Of a stretch of DNA of 64,000 bases, positions 1 to 12,600 are shown one piece after another (the first letter of the stretch is position 1; the number at the start of each line of letters is the position of its first letter). The stretch is taken from NCBI GenBank assembly GCA_940337035.1, contig CALNHX010005295.1, positions 45,677-109,676 on the forward strand. The letters are read 5' to 3'. A model generated the notes under the pieces. It was given only the letters and a program-made list of their open reading frames with translations, was not told the origin of the DNA and ran no database searches. The DNA comes from Agriotes lineatus. Lineage: Eukaryota; Arthropoda; Insecta; Coleoptera; Elateridae. Made by a program: the position numbers and the translations under genes.

Positions 1-297
1 GGATGAATTGGAAGATAATATGGTCAAAGTTTTCGGTGAGACTAGTAGTTGTGAAGATTTTGTGTGGATAGGTTGCAAGTGAAAATTTTTTGACAGTGTC
101 AAATAAATATTATTCCTATTTTCTTTAATTCTTTGATAAATATAATTCGCTTTGCATCTTCCTTGCAAGAGTACTTCTATATTCTTCCAAACATCGTGTG
201 TAGGGCCAAATAATTTTCCTTCTATATCTGAAATGTTCTTTTGGGTAATAATTTGCCCTAAAAGTTCTTCACTGCTAACTCCTGCCTGTTTTGGCAT
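1..297 (-). CDS. Partial reading frame at the window edge, function unknown
   Basis: The minus strand is open without a stop from an ATG at 297 down to base 1, about 99 codons, so the frame runs off the left edge. The ATG directly follows a good acceptor-like tract (TTTTTACAG), so it could be either a start or the first codon of an internal exon. The predicted N-terminus begins MPKQAGVSSEELL and continues with hydrophilic, helix-prone sequence containing a segment like LFGPTHDVWKNIEVLL and then KANYIYQRIKENR. I recall similar N-terminal modules in repeat-associated insect proteins but cannot name a family. No catalytic motif is visible. Surroundings are transposon-rich, so a TE-derived gene is more likely than a cellular one. 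Confidence 0.4.
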   Translation of the reverse strand, partial: MPKQAGVSSEELLGQIITQKNISDIEGKLFGPTHDVWKNIEVLLQGRCKANYIYQRIKENRNNIYLTLSKNFHLQPIHTKSSQLLVSPKTLTILSSNSS

Positions 298-1210
298 CTG
301 TAAAAATTTATTAAATTGATTACGACAGTCACGTTTTGTTGCCCTATATGATGAAATTGAGATCATATTGTATACAACACACGGCACATAACTGGTTAGG
401 AAGTCGGTTGGTTCTATTAATTTCTATGAGCTGCCATCAGTGGCGTAGCCAGGACGTGTAGCAATGGGGGAGGCTGAATCCGATTTTTTAACCACCTAAT
501 GATTTTAATCTAATAGGTACCTTTAAGTTTCTACATGGCACAAAAAATTAACTGGTAACTGGCAATTATTTAGTTCTCCCGTCAATTGACTTTAATAGTG
601 TGCCTTTTGCAAGTAAAATTGTAATAATATAAAAGATATACATCCCTTAGGATAAACTACGTTTAGAAGTATGAAGAGTTTCCACTTCTAAAGAGAAATT
701 AGCAAAATGGCTGGCAAAAAACTGCCTCCATTTCTATGTCATTAAAGAGAATCTTTCGATCGGCGATTTTAAATAAAATTGTATAAGATATAAGCAAAGT
801 TTTTGTTTTCATGCATAGAAAAAGTGGGTGATATCCAATTGCGGAGAGTATCGGGCGAATTCAACTCTTCACGCTTGTTCCAGTCGCTAAGCTGTATGTT
901 TTATTCCGTAAATACACAAGAGGTTGACTTTTTCCGGATTTAGTTGTTTTTAGGTTGCCACAAAATTTCTGGAAAATCAAGGGAATGAAAAAATCGCGAC
1001 ACCAAATTCCTTTGATTTGAGAGAAATTGCCAAGCTCAAGCTTGAGTTCAAATAAAATTCAAAAAGAAAAATATCGAGTGTATTTTAGGAAGATTAATAA
1101 ATGATTCAAATTTGACGTAGTACATACGTGGCATTTCTTGAGAAACGTCGAATTTTAAAACCTACTCCATTATTTAAAAATCTGGTGTGATACACGCACA
1201 TAACTTCCTT

Positions 1211-1578
1211 TTATCTACGACAGTGTGTAAAATTGCCTTTTAGTTGGCAGTTTTAAGTTTGTAAAACGACTGTTTATTAACATGTTTTCATTAGTTTACG
1301 TCGTTAATAGCAACGTGCTTACAAGATTTCATTTTCATTCAATTTTTAAAACACTCAAAATTAGGACCGATTGCTAGTAATTCTAATTTACATGTAAAAT
1401 ATTTTTTATATTTACCGTATTTTTTAGATTCTATAGTAGATAAAATATTGTACGATACACATGGGTAAAGCATCTTTAGTCACTCGTGGGGCTTAAAACG
1501 CTCGCTCACTCGCATTTTAACTCTACCCCACTCGTGCCTAAAGAGTAGCTTTACGCACTTGTATCGTAAATTACTATT
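1211..1578 (+). mobile_element. MITE family A, copy 1
   Basis: A segment of about 370 bp is repeated in inverted orientation at 53,191-53,577. The two ends are imperfect inverted repeats around ACGA(C/T)A(C/A)..GTGYGTAAA. The inner half is a palindrome built on GTAAAGC..CTTTAGNCACTCG with a GC-richer loop. There is no reading frame. It lies inside the larger TIR element at 438-2,525. Confidence 0.6.
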
Positions 1579-1589
1579 AAAGTGATCTT

Positions 1590-1715
1590 ACAATTAGACA
1601 TATTTGATTTTGAATTTTTTAAGCATTTGTCAAAAATTTTCAAAAAATTACAAATTCTACAAAAACCGTACAAAATAGAGCGTTAGTTCAAGAGACAAAT
1701 TTTCTCTGAAATTTT
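1590..1715 (+). repeat. Dispersed repeat shared with 38,890-39,005
   Basis: About 120 bp beginning AGTGATCTTACAATTAG and ending near AGAGACAAATTTTCTC is matched on the opposite strand at 38,890-39,005. Here it adjoins MITE A; at 38.9 kb it adjoins the gag relic. It is a fragment of a dispersed element of unknown type. Confidence 0.5.
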
Positions 1716-2615
1716 AAGCTGAATTCAAAAGTGTAATAATATACCGGGTGTTCTATTTAAAATAGGAGTTAATAAAAAAAATAGAAAAAAAAACAAAAGA
1801 AGCCCATTTTAGAAGTATTCAACTGGAAAATCACCTATCTCACATCAATTCACATTAAAAATGTAATAAAAAAGTAGAGTTTGAAAAAAGTCGTTAAAGC
1901 CTTTTTTGAAAAAATCGAAATAAACTGAAAAATCACAAGAGTAAACACCTACTTCCGGTTATGCGATTTTCTTCAAAAGCTTGCTGTTGCAGCATCTACA
2001 TAGTACACAAAACTTACATATAAAGTTTCAACGTCATACCTCTTTTCGTTTTTGAGATATTCTGTTCAGACAGACTGGCACACAGACAGACCAATGAACA
2101 AAAACATGTTTTTTGGGTTCAGGAGACTCTAAAACGTGAAGATCTGTTGAAAACTTCGAATTTTTGGGTTGAATCCAATACTTCCTTTATCGTAAAAAGA
2201 AACATGCACTTTTACACTGGCAAAAATTTAAGTAGCTTTTTTCTCGTGCTGAAAAACGAGTTGCTAGGTATTGCATACAAAATTAAGCATTTTTATTGGT
2301 GGATTATACGAGATGTTTATGAATTAGTAAAATACACGTTTTTGTTCCTCATAATAAGCAGTAGCTGCTTTTGATCCTTGTACACATTTTTTTGTATGTC
2401 AGTAGAAACACAGCACATACATTTCCAACGTTTTAGAGAGATCCAATTTCATGCAGTATGCGAAAAACACGCTCAAAGCTATTGGGGTGGCTAAAGCCTT
2501 ATGAGGAGGTGAAGCTACGCCACAGACGGTTAACAACACTTTTTCCTTAAATCGTGGGTTTTAAATTATTGTAGAGATCCAAATTAGTACATGCTTGACT
2601 TACTTTGTTAGTTGA

Positions 2616-2903
2616 TTCGAAGTGCAATCAGAGTTTCATGCACAAAATTCACCATATGTAGCACTAAAAAATATTCGTATCAACACAACGAAAAATGGTC
2701 AAGTGCTCTGTTATAATAGCAGGCACATACTACTTAATATTTACAAATTACGTCGTAATGGGACAGGAAATGCTATCATAAACACAAAGTCCTACAAACA
2801 ATATAAGAAAGAAGTCAATCGCAATCCAGAGCTTCGAAAGCAAAAAATAACATACTCAAATTATCAAACGGGATCAATTTACAGTTTTGCAGCACCATCG
2901 TAA
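2616..2903 (+). CDS. Probable 3'-terminal exon of an unidentified gene, duplicated in both inverted arms
   Basis: An open frame runs from just after a stop at 2,613 to a TAA at 2,901-2,903. There is no ATG near the front. The first in-frame start-like codon is GTG at 2,622, and a splice acceptor near TTCGAAG/TGC is possible, so this reads best as a last exon of about 90 codons. The peptide is basic, rich in K, N and Y, and ends in SIYSFAAPS. I recognise no domain. Its last 40 or so codons are present in the right arm (complement of about 63,880-64,000) with a few substitutions and no stop or frameshift, which suggests real coding sequence. It reads toward the satellite array and could be the end of a protein encoded by the satellite-flanked transposon; that is inference. 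Confidence 0.35.
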   Translation, partial: FEVQSEFHAQNSPYVALKNIRINTTKNGQVLCYNSRHILLNIYKLRRNGTGNAIINTKSYKQYKKEVNRNPELRKQKITYSNYQTGSIYSFAAPS

Positions 2904-3035
2904 TATAGCACCACGACAATTCCTGTAACTTTTTGAGCAACCTCAACGGTTTATTCTCATTTTTATGTTTTAGTTTGTAATAATAAAATCACATTTAAAA
3001 TAATAATTGAAAGGTACAATGTGTAGGTTAATAAA

Positions 3036-3345
3036 ATCAGCGTACATATATCAAACAAGTAGAGACACTCATACCAAATGTTAAAACCTGTCTAGAGTGC
3101 CTGGGACAGGAACTCTGGGGGTATTTCTAAGCTTGACTATCAGATGGCAGCACAAAATTCTACCAATCAGAGCCAGTTACTAGCTCTGCTACCAATCATA
3201 TGCGATAAAGTAGTGGCGCCATCTGTTGGTACCATCGGAAAGTACCCCCAGGAGCCGTTCAAGGTCATCCAAATCGGTATTTTGACATCAAAGGAACCGA
3301 CAGTGAGTGTCTCTACTTGTTTGATTTATGTACGCTGATAAAATC
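3036..3345. mobile_element. MITE inside the left arm, 35-bp TIRs
   Basis: The left end TCAGCGTACATATATCAAAC and about 15 further bases are repeated inverted at 3,305-3,340. The flanks share TAAAA, a possible short target duplication. A copy at the equivalent place in the right arm (63,409-63,700) has a short deletion in one TIR. Presence in both arms means it inserted before the inverted duplication. Open frames inside it are incidental. Confidence 0.6.
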
Positions 3346-4404
3346 CTTATGTTTCACAAAATTAACAGGCAACCACCTTTCCCATTTTTCAAAATTTCAA
3401 AGTCCAAGGTGTAGAAAATCTGGCAGACCTTTAAGGGTGGTTATAGTTCACCAAAACAAGAAATTCTTTCAACTGTATCGGTCTACAGACCTTCCTTGCA
3501 AAGCCTGCCATAACTAGCCGTATCGTAATAATATCATAGCTTTTCTGCACGTTTTATCATACAAATATTCTAAACCGAGAGTAATGTGCATTGTTTCAAT
3601 TAACGCTTGTTAAAAAAAATCTAAGAAAAAATGTAGGAACACCTATACGCATTCTTACAAAGTTTTAGTTCTAAAGCTAAATATGACAAAAGCATTAGAA
3701 TATACGGCATCACCTATAATTTTACTTCGCCAGTTGTCATATCTAATCGATCTATCACACCATGAGTAGTGAGGCAGCAAAAATTGTAACAACCAGTTCT
3801 CTTAGCAGGGACATTTATATAAGATACCTGAAATAAGTAAAAATGTGCAATAACAGTAACTCAATTTATCATTACATGTCAACATATTCACGGAAAACTC
3901 AAATACATTTTTAAAACTGTAACAACTTTGCCGAATCTAAAATATTTGCTTAAGAGATAGCTACATAACCAAACATATTTAATGTTTGTCAATTACATCT
4001 ATCCGAAAACGTTCATGATATTGAAAGTATGATTTCTGAGGTTTTCACGGCCATTGTCATTAACTTCCGGGATTGGACAGTGTCATTATTGAGGTGGAAG
4101 AATTCAACATTTCGTCCACTCTCGTAAAGGTTTTTATCAGTAGAAAAAACAAAAGAGCACAGTAACTCAACGTGTAAAACTGTATTCAACTCTTGATTTC
4201 AAGTTTTCTAAAAACTTATTTAACCAAAACATTTCATAATCGTGTAAAAGTAGCGTCTCTACTAATTGCAACAAAAACAAAACAATGCGTCTTTTCTGTC
4301 AGTATAGTCATTGTAAAATAAACTAAGCTGTGTTATTACTGCGTATAATAGTAGAATTTCATTATTCAAAATTCTAATCACATGATGAAAATGATCGTAT
4401 TAAA

Positions 4405-4630
4405 ATTTATCATTTTGGGTTTGGCTGTCGTGAAGTTGACGCGCCCCAAATAGGAGTATTGCCTATAGTATACTGAAGTGTACACAAATTCTGAAAATAG
4501 TTAAACAAATATAAGCAAACGCTAAAAAACCATTCCCCGTAAGCCATGGTTTAAACAAACGCTGAAAATAGCTAAACAAACGTAAACAAACGATTCCCAC
4601 CAAGAAATTGTCGATTTCTAATTTTGGGTT
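4405..4630 (+). repeat. Start of satellite array 1, interrupted by a MULE
   Basis: The first monomers after the unique arm sequence are divergent. One junction (CCATTCCCCGTAAGCCATGG) is also present in the right arm near 60,155-60,180. The array is cut at TTTGGGTT (4,623-4,630), where the MULE has inserted, and resumes at 6,677. Confidence 0.85.
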
Positions 4631-6676
4631 CGGCGCATACTAGTTCGCTCCCGCGGTCAGTTTTTGAAAAAGGTCATAGGTAAGTTCGCTCCCGAAGCAT
4701 AGGTAAGTTCGCTCCCGAGGATTAAAACGTAAATAAGTAGATTACGAGAGATTAAAATTTTACCAATATTTTATTTTACCAATATTTATATTATTACATA
4801 CAATATTATACATACAAGACATTTAATATAATTTTAATGTGAGCAAAACTCTTGGTAAAAACGATAACTACTCATTTAATGACAATAACAAAACAGGAAT
4901 AAACTTATATTCAAAATATATCAAATTTAAATTAATTAATTTTTCTTTACATATCTTGACAATTTTTCAAGAAATTGAATTTTTGTAATAGCTCCAGTTT
5001 TGAAGCTGGCCAAATGATCTTCAATTAATTTAATTTTTTGCATTTCTACCCTTCTGTATACTTTTTTAATTTTATGAGCACTGTTTATTTTTACATATGT
5101 CTCGACTTGAAATTCTTTCAACACTTCAATAAATTGAAAAATATTTGGATGGGCAGCGTAAAACGACCCATTGAATCTGCTGTGGAAAGCTTCACAAGCA
5201 TTTGTTGATCTCGTCCTTGCTGAAGAATGTTCGGCCCACATTTCTGGCGAGAATAGAGAATCTTCTGATATATATGTTTCCACCAAATAGTTATTAAAAA
5301 TCTCCAATTTTTTGTCTTGTGGCAAAATTTCCGCAAGATCAAAGCAGAAACAATCTCCCACATCGGCTGGTTGTAAGTAGGGAAGGCCAAATACGAAATT
5401 TAAATATTTTCCAATATCTGATTGGGATTTGTAATCTTGAGTAAGTCCTAAGTGCTGAATTTTCCGCCACCTGCAGCAATGGAACAAAATAATTAATTTT
5501 TTGATAAAATATAAAAAGTAAGATCTTACCATGACTGGGTTAGATGAAATAAGCAACCCTTAATCACAACGTGTGGAAGTTTTCTTTGGAATGCTAAATG
5601 TATTGCCATTTCAAAATCTATGTAAACACATTTTGATGTTAGTGCAATTTCCATTTCTTGTAGCTTGTTGAGAAGAATGTTTAAGCAATTTTCATAAGTT
5701 TTTGTTGTTTTATCCGGTAATAGGAAAAATACTAAAGGCATGTAATGACCATTACATATTCCATGTATGGTAAATAATTGGTAGAAAAACTTTGGGCAAC
5801 ATTTAAATGTTCCATCCACATATAAACTTTCTAAAGTGCTTAAAAAGTTCAAGTTTGTCACGCTTGTAAACATCACAATTTTAGAGTTTATATCATTTGT
5901 TAGCATGAAATCTTCATTTCTATTGGTTTTTATTTCTAAATTGCTTAAGACTTCTTGAGTGTTTTCTAAGCTAGTTGGTAAGGCTGGTAGAAAGCTTCGT
6001 CTATGGTTATAGATATTCTTTCTAATATATTGCATATCAGTTGTTGTGATTGTTTCGACGTCATTATTTAGTAGCACACGGTTAATTATTTTCGACGGCT
6101 TTTCACTTACGTTTTCCGCTGCTTTTCTTTTCAAACTGTTGCTCAAAATTTGTCTGTTTAAGACGGCGTTTTCCATCGCCTCATGAGCATGATTCAAATT
6201 TGAATCAACCAACATATTTTCGTCACCCACACTTTTTAAAAATGATTTACAGCTCCTTACTATACACTGCCACCGTTTCACATTTCCCGCCAATAATTTA
6301 TGGAAATTAAATTTATAGGAATTCACCACCAACATAGGTTTTCCTTTTTCACTAATAATTTGGCTTACGTCCATTTTAAATCTTTCTCAACCAAGTGTAA
6401 AGAAGAAATGATTTTGTTTATTCCGTACACTTTCTTATATTTATACAGAAAAATAGGCTCATTACTAACAAGTTTGTTATTGTCATTAAGCGATAACATG
6501 GCATGCCATTAACAGGGGATTATTTTTGAAAAATATTTGGCGATAATATTAAGCAATAATGTGGATTAACATTAACAGGGGATTATTTCTGCAAAATATT
6601 TGGGAGCGAACTTACCTACACCCTTTTCACGTAGGGGGATTAAAAACTGACCGCGGGAGCGAAATAGGTTGCGGCC
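4631..6676. mobile_element. MULE (Mutator-like) DNA transposon, apparently complete
   Basis: Inverted ends share TTCGCTCCCGCGGTCAGTTT (left from 4,643; right complement to about 6,664) and extend imperfectly outward to GGC-GCA. The 8-bp word TTTGGGTT lies directly outside both ends (4,623-4,630 and 6,677-6,684). Removing the element and one copy gives an ordinary satellite monomer, so insertion site and duplication are both clear. Extra copies of AGGTAAGTTCGCTCCCGA lie just inside the left end and a matching motif lies inside the right. A direct repeat of about 70 bp (ACAGGGGATTATTT) occurs at 6,510-6,600. The only gene is the FLYWCH/MULE transposase on the minus strand. Confidence 0.85.
4936..6374 (-). 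CDS. FLYWCH zinc finger / MULE transposase, two exons
   Basis: Exon 1 is 6,374-5,530 and exon 2 is 5,470-4,936, separated by a 59-bp intron with GTAAG donor and TGCAG acceptor. Splicing gives about 459 residues with no stop, and the join keeps the motif SWWRKIQHLGL. Residues about 5-66 form a FLYWCH-type finger (RWQCIVRSC ... NHAHEA). The MULE core follows: first Asp in LYVDGTFKCCP (about residue 188), second Asp in YIDFEMAIHLAF, and the final acidic residue in the RSTNACEAFHSRFN region of exon 2. MULE transposases cut at the element's TIRs and reinsert it, giving 8-10 bp target duplications, as seen here. The start is the first ATG of the frame. Frame, splice sites, TIRs and duplication are all intact, so this copy may have been active recently. 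Confidence 0.85.
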
Positions 6677-9600
6677 TTTGGGTTTGGCTGCCGTGAAGTT
6701 GGCCCGACCCAAATAGGGGTGCGGTTTATAATACACAGAGGTGTAAACAAACGCTGAAAATAGCTAAACAAACGTAAACAAACGATAAACAAACGATTCC
6801 CACCAAGAAATTGTCAATTTATTATTTTGGGCTTGGCTGCCGTGAAGCTGGCTCGACCCAAATAGGGGTGCTGTTTATAATACACAGAGGTGTAAACAAA
6901 CGCTGAAAATAGCTTAACAAACGTAAACAAATGATTCCCACCAAAAAGTTGTCCATTTCTAATTTTGGTTTTGGCTGCCGTGAAGTTGGTGCGACCCAAA
7001 TAGGGGTGCTGTTTATAATATACAGAGGTGTAAAGAAATGCTGAAAATAGCTAAACAAACGTAAACAAACAATTTCCACCAAGAAATTGTCAATTTATCA
7101 TTTTGGGCTTGGCTGCCGTGAAGTTGGCCCAACCTAATTAGGGGTGCTGTTTATTATATACAGAGGTGTAAACAAACGCTGAAAATAGCTAAACAAACGT
7201 AAACAAACGATAAAAAAACGATTCCCACCAAGAAGTTGTCAATTTCTAATTTTGGGTTTGGCTGCCGTGAAGTTGGCCCGACCCAAATAGGAGTGCTGTG
7301 TATAGTATGCAGAGATGTAAACAAACGTTGAAAATAGCTAAACAAACGTAAACAAACGATAAACAAACGATTCCCACCAAGAAATTGTCAATTTATTATT
7401 TTGGGCTTGGCTGCCGTGAAGCTGGCTCGACCCAAATAGGGGTGCTGTTTATAATACACAGAGGTGTAAACAAACGCTGAAAATAGCTTAACAAACGTAA
7501 ACAAATGATTCCCACCAAAAAGTTGTCCATTTCTAATTTTGGTTTTGGCTGCCGTGAAGTTGGTGCGACCCAAATAGGGGTGCTGTTTATAATATACAGA
7601 GGTGTAAAGAAATGCTGAAAATAGCTAAACAAACGTAAACAAACAATTTCCACCAAGAAATTGTCAATTTATCATTTTGGGCTTGGCTGCCGTGAAGTTG
7701 GCCCAACCTAATTAGGGGTGCTGTTTATTATATACAGAGGTGTAAACAAACGCTGAAAATAGCTAAACAAACGTAAACAAACGATAAACAAACGATTCCC
7801 ACCAAGAAATTGTCAATTTATTATTTTGGGCTTGGCTGCCGTGAAGCTGGCTCGACCCAAATAGGGGTGCTGTTTATAATACACAGAGGTGTAAAGAAAT
7901 GCTGAAAATAGCTAAACAAACGTAAACAAACAATTTCCACCAAGAAGTTGTCAATTTCTAATTTTGGGTTTGGCTGCCGTGAAGTTGGCCCGACCCAAAT
8001 AGGAGTGCTGTGTATAGTATGCAGAGATGTAAACAAACGTTGAAAATAGCTAAACAAACGTAAACAAACGATAAACAAACGATTCCCACCAAGAAGTTGT
8101 CAATTTCTAATTTTGGGTTTGGCTACCGTGAAGTTGACCCGACCCAAATAGGGGTGCTGTTTATAATATACAGAGGTGTAAAGAAATGCTGAAAATAGCT
8201 AAACAAACGTAAACAAACGATAAACAAACGATTTCCACCAAGAAGTTGTCAATTTCTAATTTTGGGTTTGGCTGCCGTGAAGTTGGCCAGACCCAAATAG
8301 GAGTGCTGTGTATAGTATGCAGAGATGTAAACAAACGTTGAAAATAGCTAAACAAACGATAAACAAACGATTCCCACCAAGAAATTGTCAATTTATTATT
8401 TTGGGCTTGGCTGCCGTGAAGCTGGCTCGACCCAAATAGGGGTGCTGTTTATAATACACAGAGGTGTAAACAAACGCTGAAAATTGCTTAACAAACGTAA
8501 ACAAACGATTCCCACCAAAAAGTTGTCCATTTCTAATTTTGGGTTTGGCTGCCGTGAAGTTGGCCCGACCCAAATAGGAGTGCTGTGTATAGTTTGCAGA
8601 AATGTAAACAAACGTTAAAAATAGCTAAACAAACGTAAACAAACGATTCCCACCAAGAAATTGTCAATTTATTATTTTGGGCTTGGCTGCCGTGAAGTTG
8701 GCCCGACCCAAATAGAAGTGCTGTGTGTAGTATTCAGAGATGTAAACAAAGCGTTGAAAATAGCTAAACAAACGTAAACAAACGATAAACAAACGATTCC
8801 CACCAATAAGTTGCCAATTTCTAATTTTGGGTTTGGCTGCCGTGAAGTTGGCCCGACCCAAATAGAAGTGCTGTGTGTAGTATTCAGAGATGTAAACAAA
8901 ACGTTGAAAATAGCTAAACAAACGTAAACAAACGATAAACAAACGATTCCCACCAAGAAATTGTCAATTTATTATTTTGGGCTTGGCTGCCGTGAAGCTG
9001 GCTCGACCCAAATAAGGGTGCTGTTTATAATACACAGAGGTGTAAACAAACGCTGAAAATTGCTTAACAAACGTAAACAAACGATTCCCACCAAAAAGTT
9101 GTCCATTTCTAATTTTGGGTTTGGCTGCCGTGAAGTTGGCCCGACCCAAATAGGAGTGCTGTGTATAGTATGCAGAAATGTAAACAAACGTTAAAAATAG
9201 CTAAACAAACGTAAACAAACGATTCCCACCAAGAAATTGTCAATTTATCATTTTAGGCTTGGCTGCCGTGAAGTTGGCCCGACCCCAATAGGGGTGCTGT
9301 TTATAATATACAGAGGTGTAAAGAAATGTTGAAAATAGCTAAACAAACGTAAACAAACGATAAACAAACGATTTCCACCAAGAAGTTGTCAATTTCTAAT
9401 TTTGGGTTTGGCTGCCGTGAAGTTGGCCCGACCCAAATAGGAGTGCTGTGTATAGTATGCAGAGATGTAAAAAAACGTTGAAAATAGCTAAACAAACGTA
9501 AACGATTCCCACCAAGAAATTGTCAATTTATCATTTTAGGCTTGGCTGCCGTGAAGTTGGCCCGACCCAAATAGGGGTGCTGTTTATAATATACAGAGGT

Positions 9601-12600
9601 GTAAAGAAATGCAGAAAATAGCTAAACAAACGTAAACAAACGATAAACAAACGATTTCCACCAAGAAGTTGTCAATTTCTAATTTTGGGTTTTGCTGCCG
9701 TGAAGTTGGCCCGACCCAAATAGGAGTGCTGTGTATAGTATGCAGAGATGTAAACAAACGTTGAAAATAGCTAAACAAACGTAAACAAACGATTCCCATC
9801 AAGAAATTGTCAATTTATCATTTTAGGCTTGGCTGCCGTGAAGTTGGCCCGACCCAAATAGGGGTGCTGTTTATAATATACAGAGGTGTAAAGAAATGCT
9901 GAAAATAGCTAAACAAACGTAAACAAACGATAAACAAACGATTTCCACCAATAAGTTGTCAATTTCTAATTTTGGGTTTTGCTGCCGTGAAGTTGGCCCG
10001 ACCCAAATAGGAGTGCTGTGTATAGTATGCAGAGATGTAAACAAACGTTGAAAACAGCTAAACAAACGTAAACAAACGATTCCCATCAAGAAATTGTCAA
10101 TTTATCATTTTAGGCTTGGCTGCCGTGAAGTTGGCCCGACCCAAATAGGGGTGCTGTTTATAATATACAGAGGTGTAAAGAAATGCTGAAAATAGCTAAA
10201 CAAACGTAAACAAACGATAAACAAACGATTTCCACCAATAAGTTGTCAATTTCTAATTTTGGGTTTGGCTGCCGTGAAGTTGGCCCGACCCAAATAGGAG
10301 TGCTGTGTATAGTATGCAAAAATGTAATCAAACGTTGAAAATAGCTAAACAAACGTAAACAAACGATTCCCACCAAGAAATTGTCAATTTATCATTTTAG
10401 GCTTGGCTGCCGTGAAGTTGGCCCGACCCAAATAGGGGTGCTGTTTATAATATACAGAGGTGTAAAGAAATGCTAAAAATAGCTAAACAAATGTAAACAA
10501 ACGATAAACAAACGATTTCCACCAAGAAATTGTCAATTTTTAATTTTGGGTTTGGCTGCCGTAAAGTTGGCCCGACCCAAATAGGAGTGCTGTGTATAGT
10601 ATGCAGAAATGTAAACAAACGTTGAAAATAGCTAAACAAACGTAAACAAACGATAAACAAACGATTCCCAACAAGAAATTGTCAATTTATTATTTTGGGC
10701 TTGGCTGCCGTGAAGTTGGCCCGACCCAAATAGAAGTGCTGTGTGTAGTATTCAGAGATGTAAACAAAGCGTTGAAAATAGCTAAACAAACGTAAACAAA
10801 CGATAAACAAACGATTCCCACCAATAAGTTGTCAATTTCTAATTTTGGGTTTGGCTGCCGTGAAGTTGGCCCGACCCAAATAGGAGTGCTGTGTATAGTA
10901 TGCAGAGATGTAAACAAACGTTGAAAATAGCTAAACAAACGTAAACAAACGATAAACAAACGATTCCCACCAAGAAATTGTCAATTTATTATTTTGGGCT
11001 TGGCTGCCGTGAAGCTGGCTCGACCCAAATAGGGGTGCTGTTTATAATACACAGAGGTGTAAAGAAATGCTGAAAATAGCTAAACAAACGTAAACAAACA
11101 ATTTCCACCAAGAAGTTGTCAATTTCTAATTTTGGGTTTGGCTGCCGTGAAGTTGGCCCGACCCAAATAGGAGTGCTGTGTATAGTATGCAGAGATGTAA
11201 ACAAACGTTGAAAATAGCTAAACAAACGTAAACAAACGATAAACAAACGATTCCCACCAAGAAGTTGTCAATTTCTAATTTTGGGTTTGGCTACCGTGAA
11301 GTTGACCCGACCCAAATAGGGGTGCTGTTTATAATATACAGAGGTGTAAAGAAATGCTGAAAATAGCTAAACAAACGTAAACAAACGATAAACAAACGAT
11401 TTCCACCAAGAAGTTGTCAATTTCTAATTTTGGGTTTGGCTGCCGTGAAGTTGGCCAGACCCAAATAGGAGTGCTGTGTATAGTATGCAGAGATGTAAAC
11501 AAACGTTGAAAATAGCTAAACAAACGTAAACAAACGATAAACAAACGATTCCCACCAAGAAATTGTCAATTTATTATTTTGGGCTTGGCTGCCGTGAAGC
11601 TGGCTCGACCCAAATAGGGGTGCTGTTTATAATACACAGAGGTGTAAACAAACGCTGAAAATTGCTTAACAAACGTAAACAAACGATTCCCACCAAAAAG
11701 TTGTCCATTTCTAATTTTGGGTTTGGCTGCCGTGAAGTTGGCCCGACCCAAATAGGAGTGCTGTGTATAGTTTGCAGAAATGTAAACAAACGTTAAAAAT
11801 AGCTAAACAAACGTAAACAAACGATTCCCACCAAGAAATTGTCAATTTTTTATTTTGGGCTTGGCTGCCGTGAAGTTGGCCCGACCCAAATAGAAGTGCT
11901 GTGTGTAGTATTCAGAGATGTAAACAAAGCGTTGAAAATAGCTAAACAAACGTAAACAAACGATAAACAAACGATTCCCACCAATAAGTTGTCAATTTCT
12001 AATTTTGGGTTTGGCTGCCGTGAAGTTGGCCCGACCCAAATAGAAGTGCTGTGTGTAGTATTCAGAGATGTAAACAAAACGTTGAAAATAGCTAAACAAA
12101 CGTAAACAAACGATAAACAAACGATTCCCACCAAGAAATTGTCAATTTATTATTTTGGGCTTGGCTGCCGTGAAGCTGGCTCGACCCAAATAGGGGTGCT
12201 GTTTATAATACACAGAGGTGTAAACAAACGCTGAAAATTGCTTAACAAACGTAAACAAACGATTCCCACCAAAAAGTTGTCCATTTCTAATTTTGGGTTT
12301 GGCTGCCGTGAAGTTGGCCCGACCCAAATAGGAGTGCTGTGTATAGTATGCAGAAATGTAAACAAACGTTAAAAATAGCTAAACAAACGTAAACAAACGA
12401 TTCCCACCAAGAAATTGTCAATTTATCATTTTAGGCTTGGCTGCCGTGAAGTTGGCCCGACCCCAATAGGGGTGCTGTTTATAATATACAGAGGTGTAAA
12501 GAAATGCTGAAAATAGCTAAACAAACGTAAACAAACGATAAACAAACGATTTCCACCAAGAAGTTGTCAATTTCTAATTTTGGGTTTGGCTGCCGTGAAG

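Larger units (their letters stand above)
438..2525. mobile_element. Decayed DNA transposon with CAGTGGCGTAGC-type TIRs (hAT-like)
   Basis: The left end reads CAGTGGCGTAGCCAGG and the right end, on the other strand, reads CTGTGGCGTAGCTTCACC. These short terminal inverted repeats resemble hAT-type ends. I see no matching 8-bp target duplication, so the boundary is provisional. No transposase can be read. The interior carries a nested MITE (1,211-1,578), a stretch shared in inverted form with 38,890-39,005, and a segment at about 1,920-2,110 with a CAGACAGAC-rich tail of the kind seen at the 3' ends of some non-LTR elements. Confidence is moderate that this is one element and low on superfamily. 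Confidence 0.4.

Noticed and set aside
2147..2374. 75-codon frame
   Set aside because: It starts with a non-ATG codon, sits inside a decayed TIR element and has no domain.
3144..3517. Two overlapping frames in the left arm
   Set aside because: They lie within a MITE and its flank, and the right-arm copy shows no sign of coding constraint.
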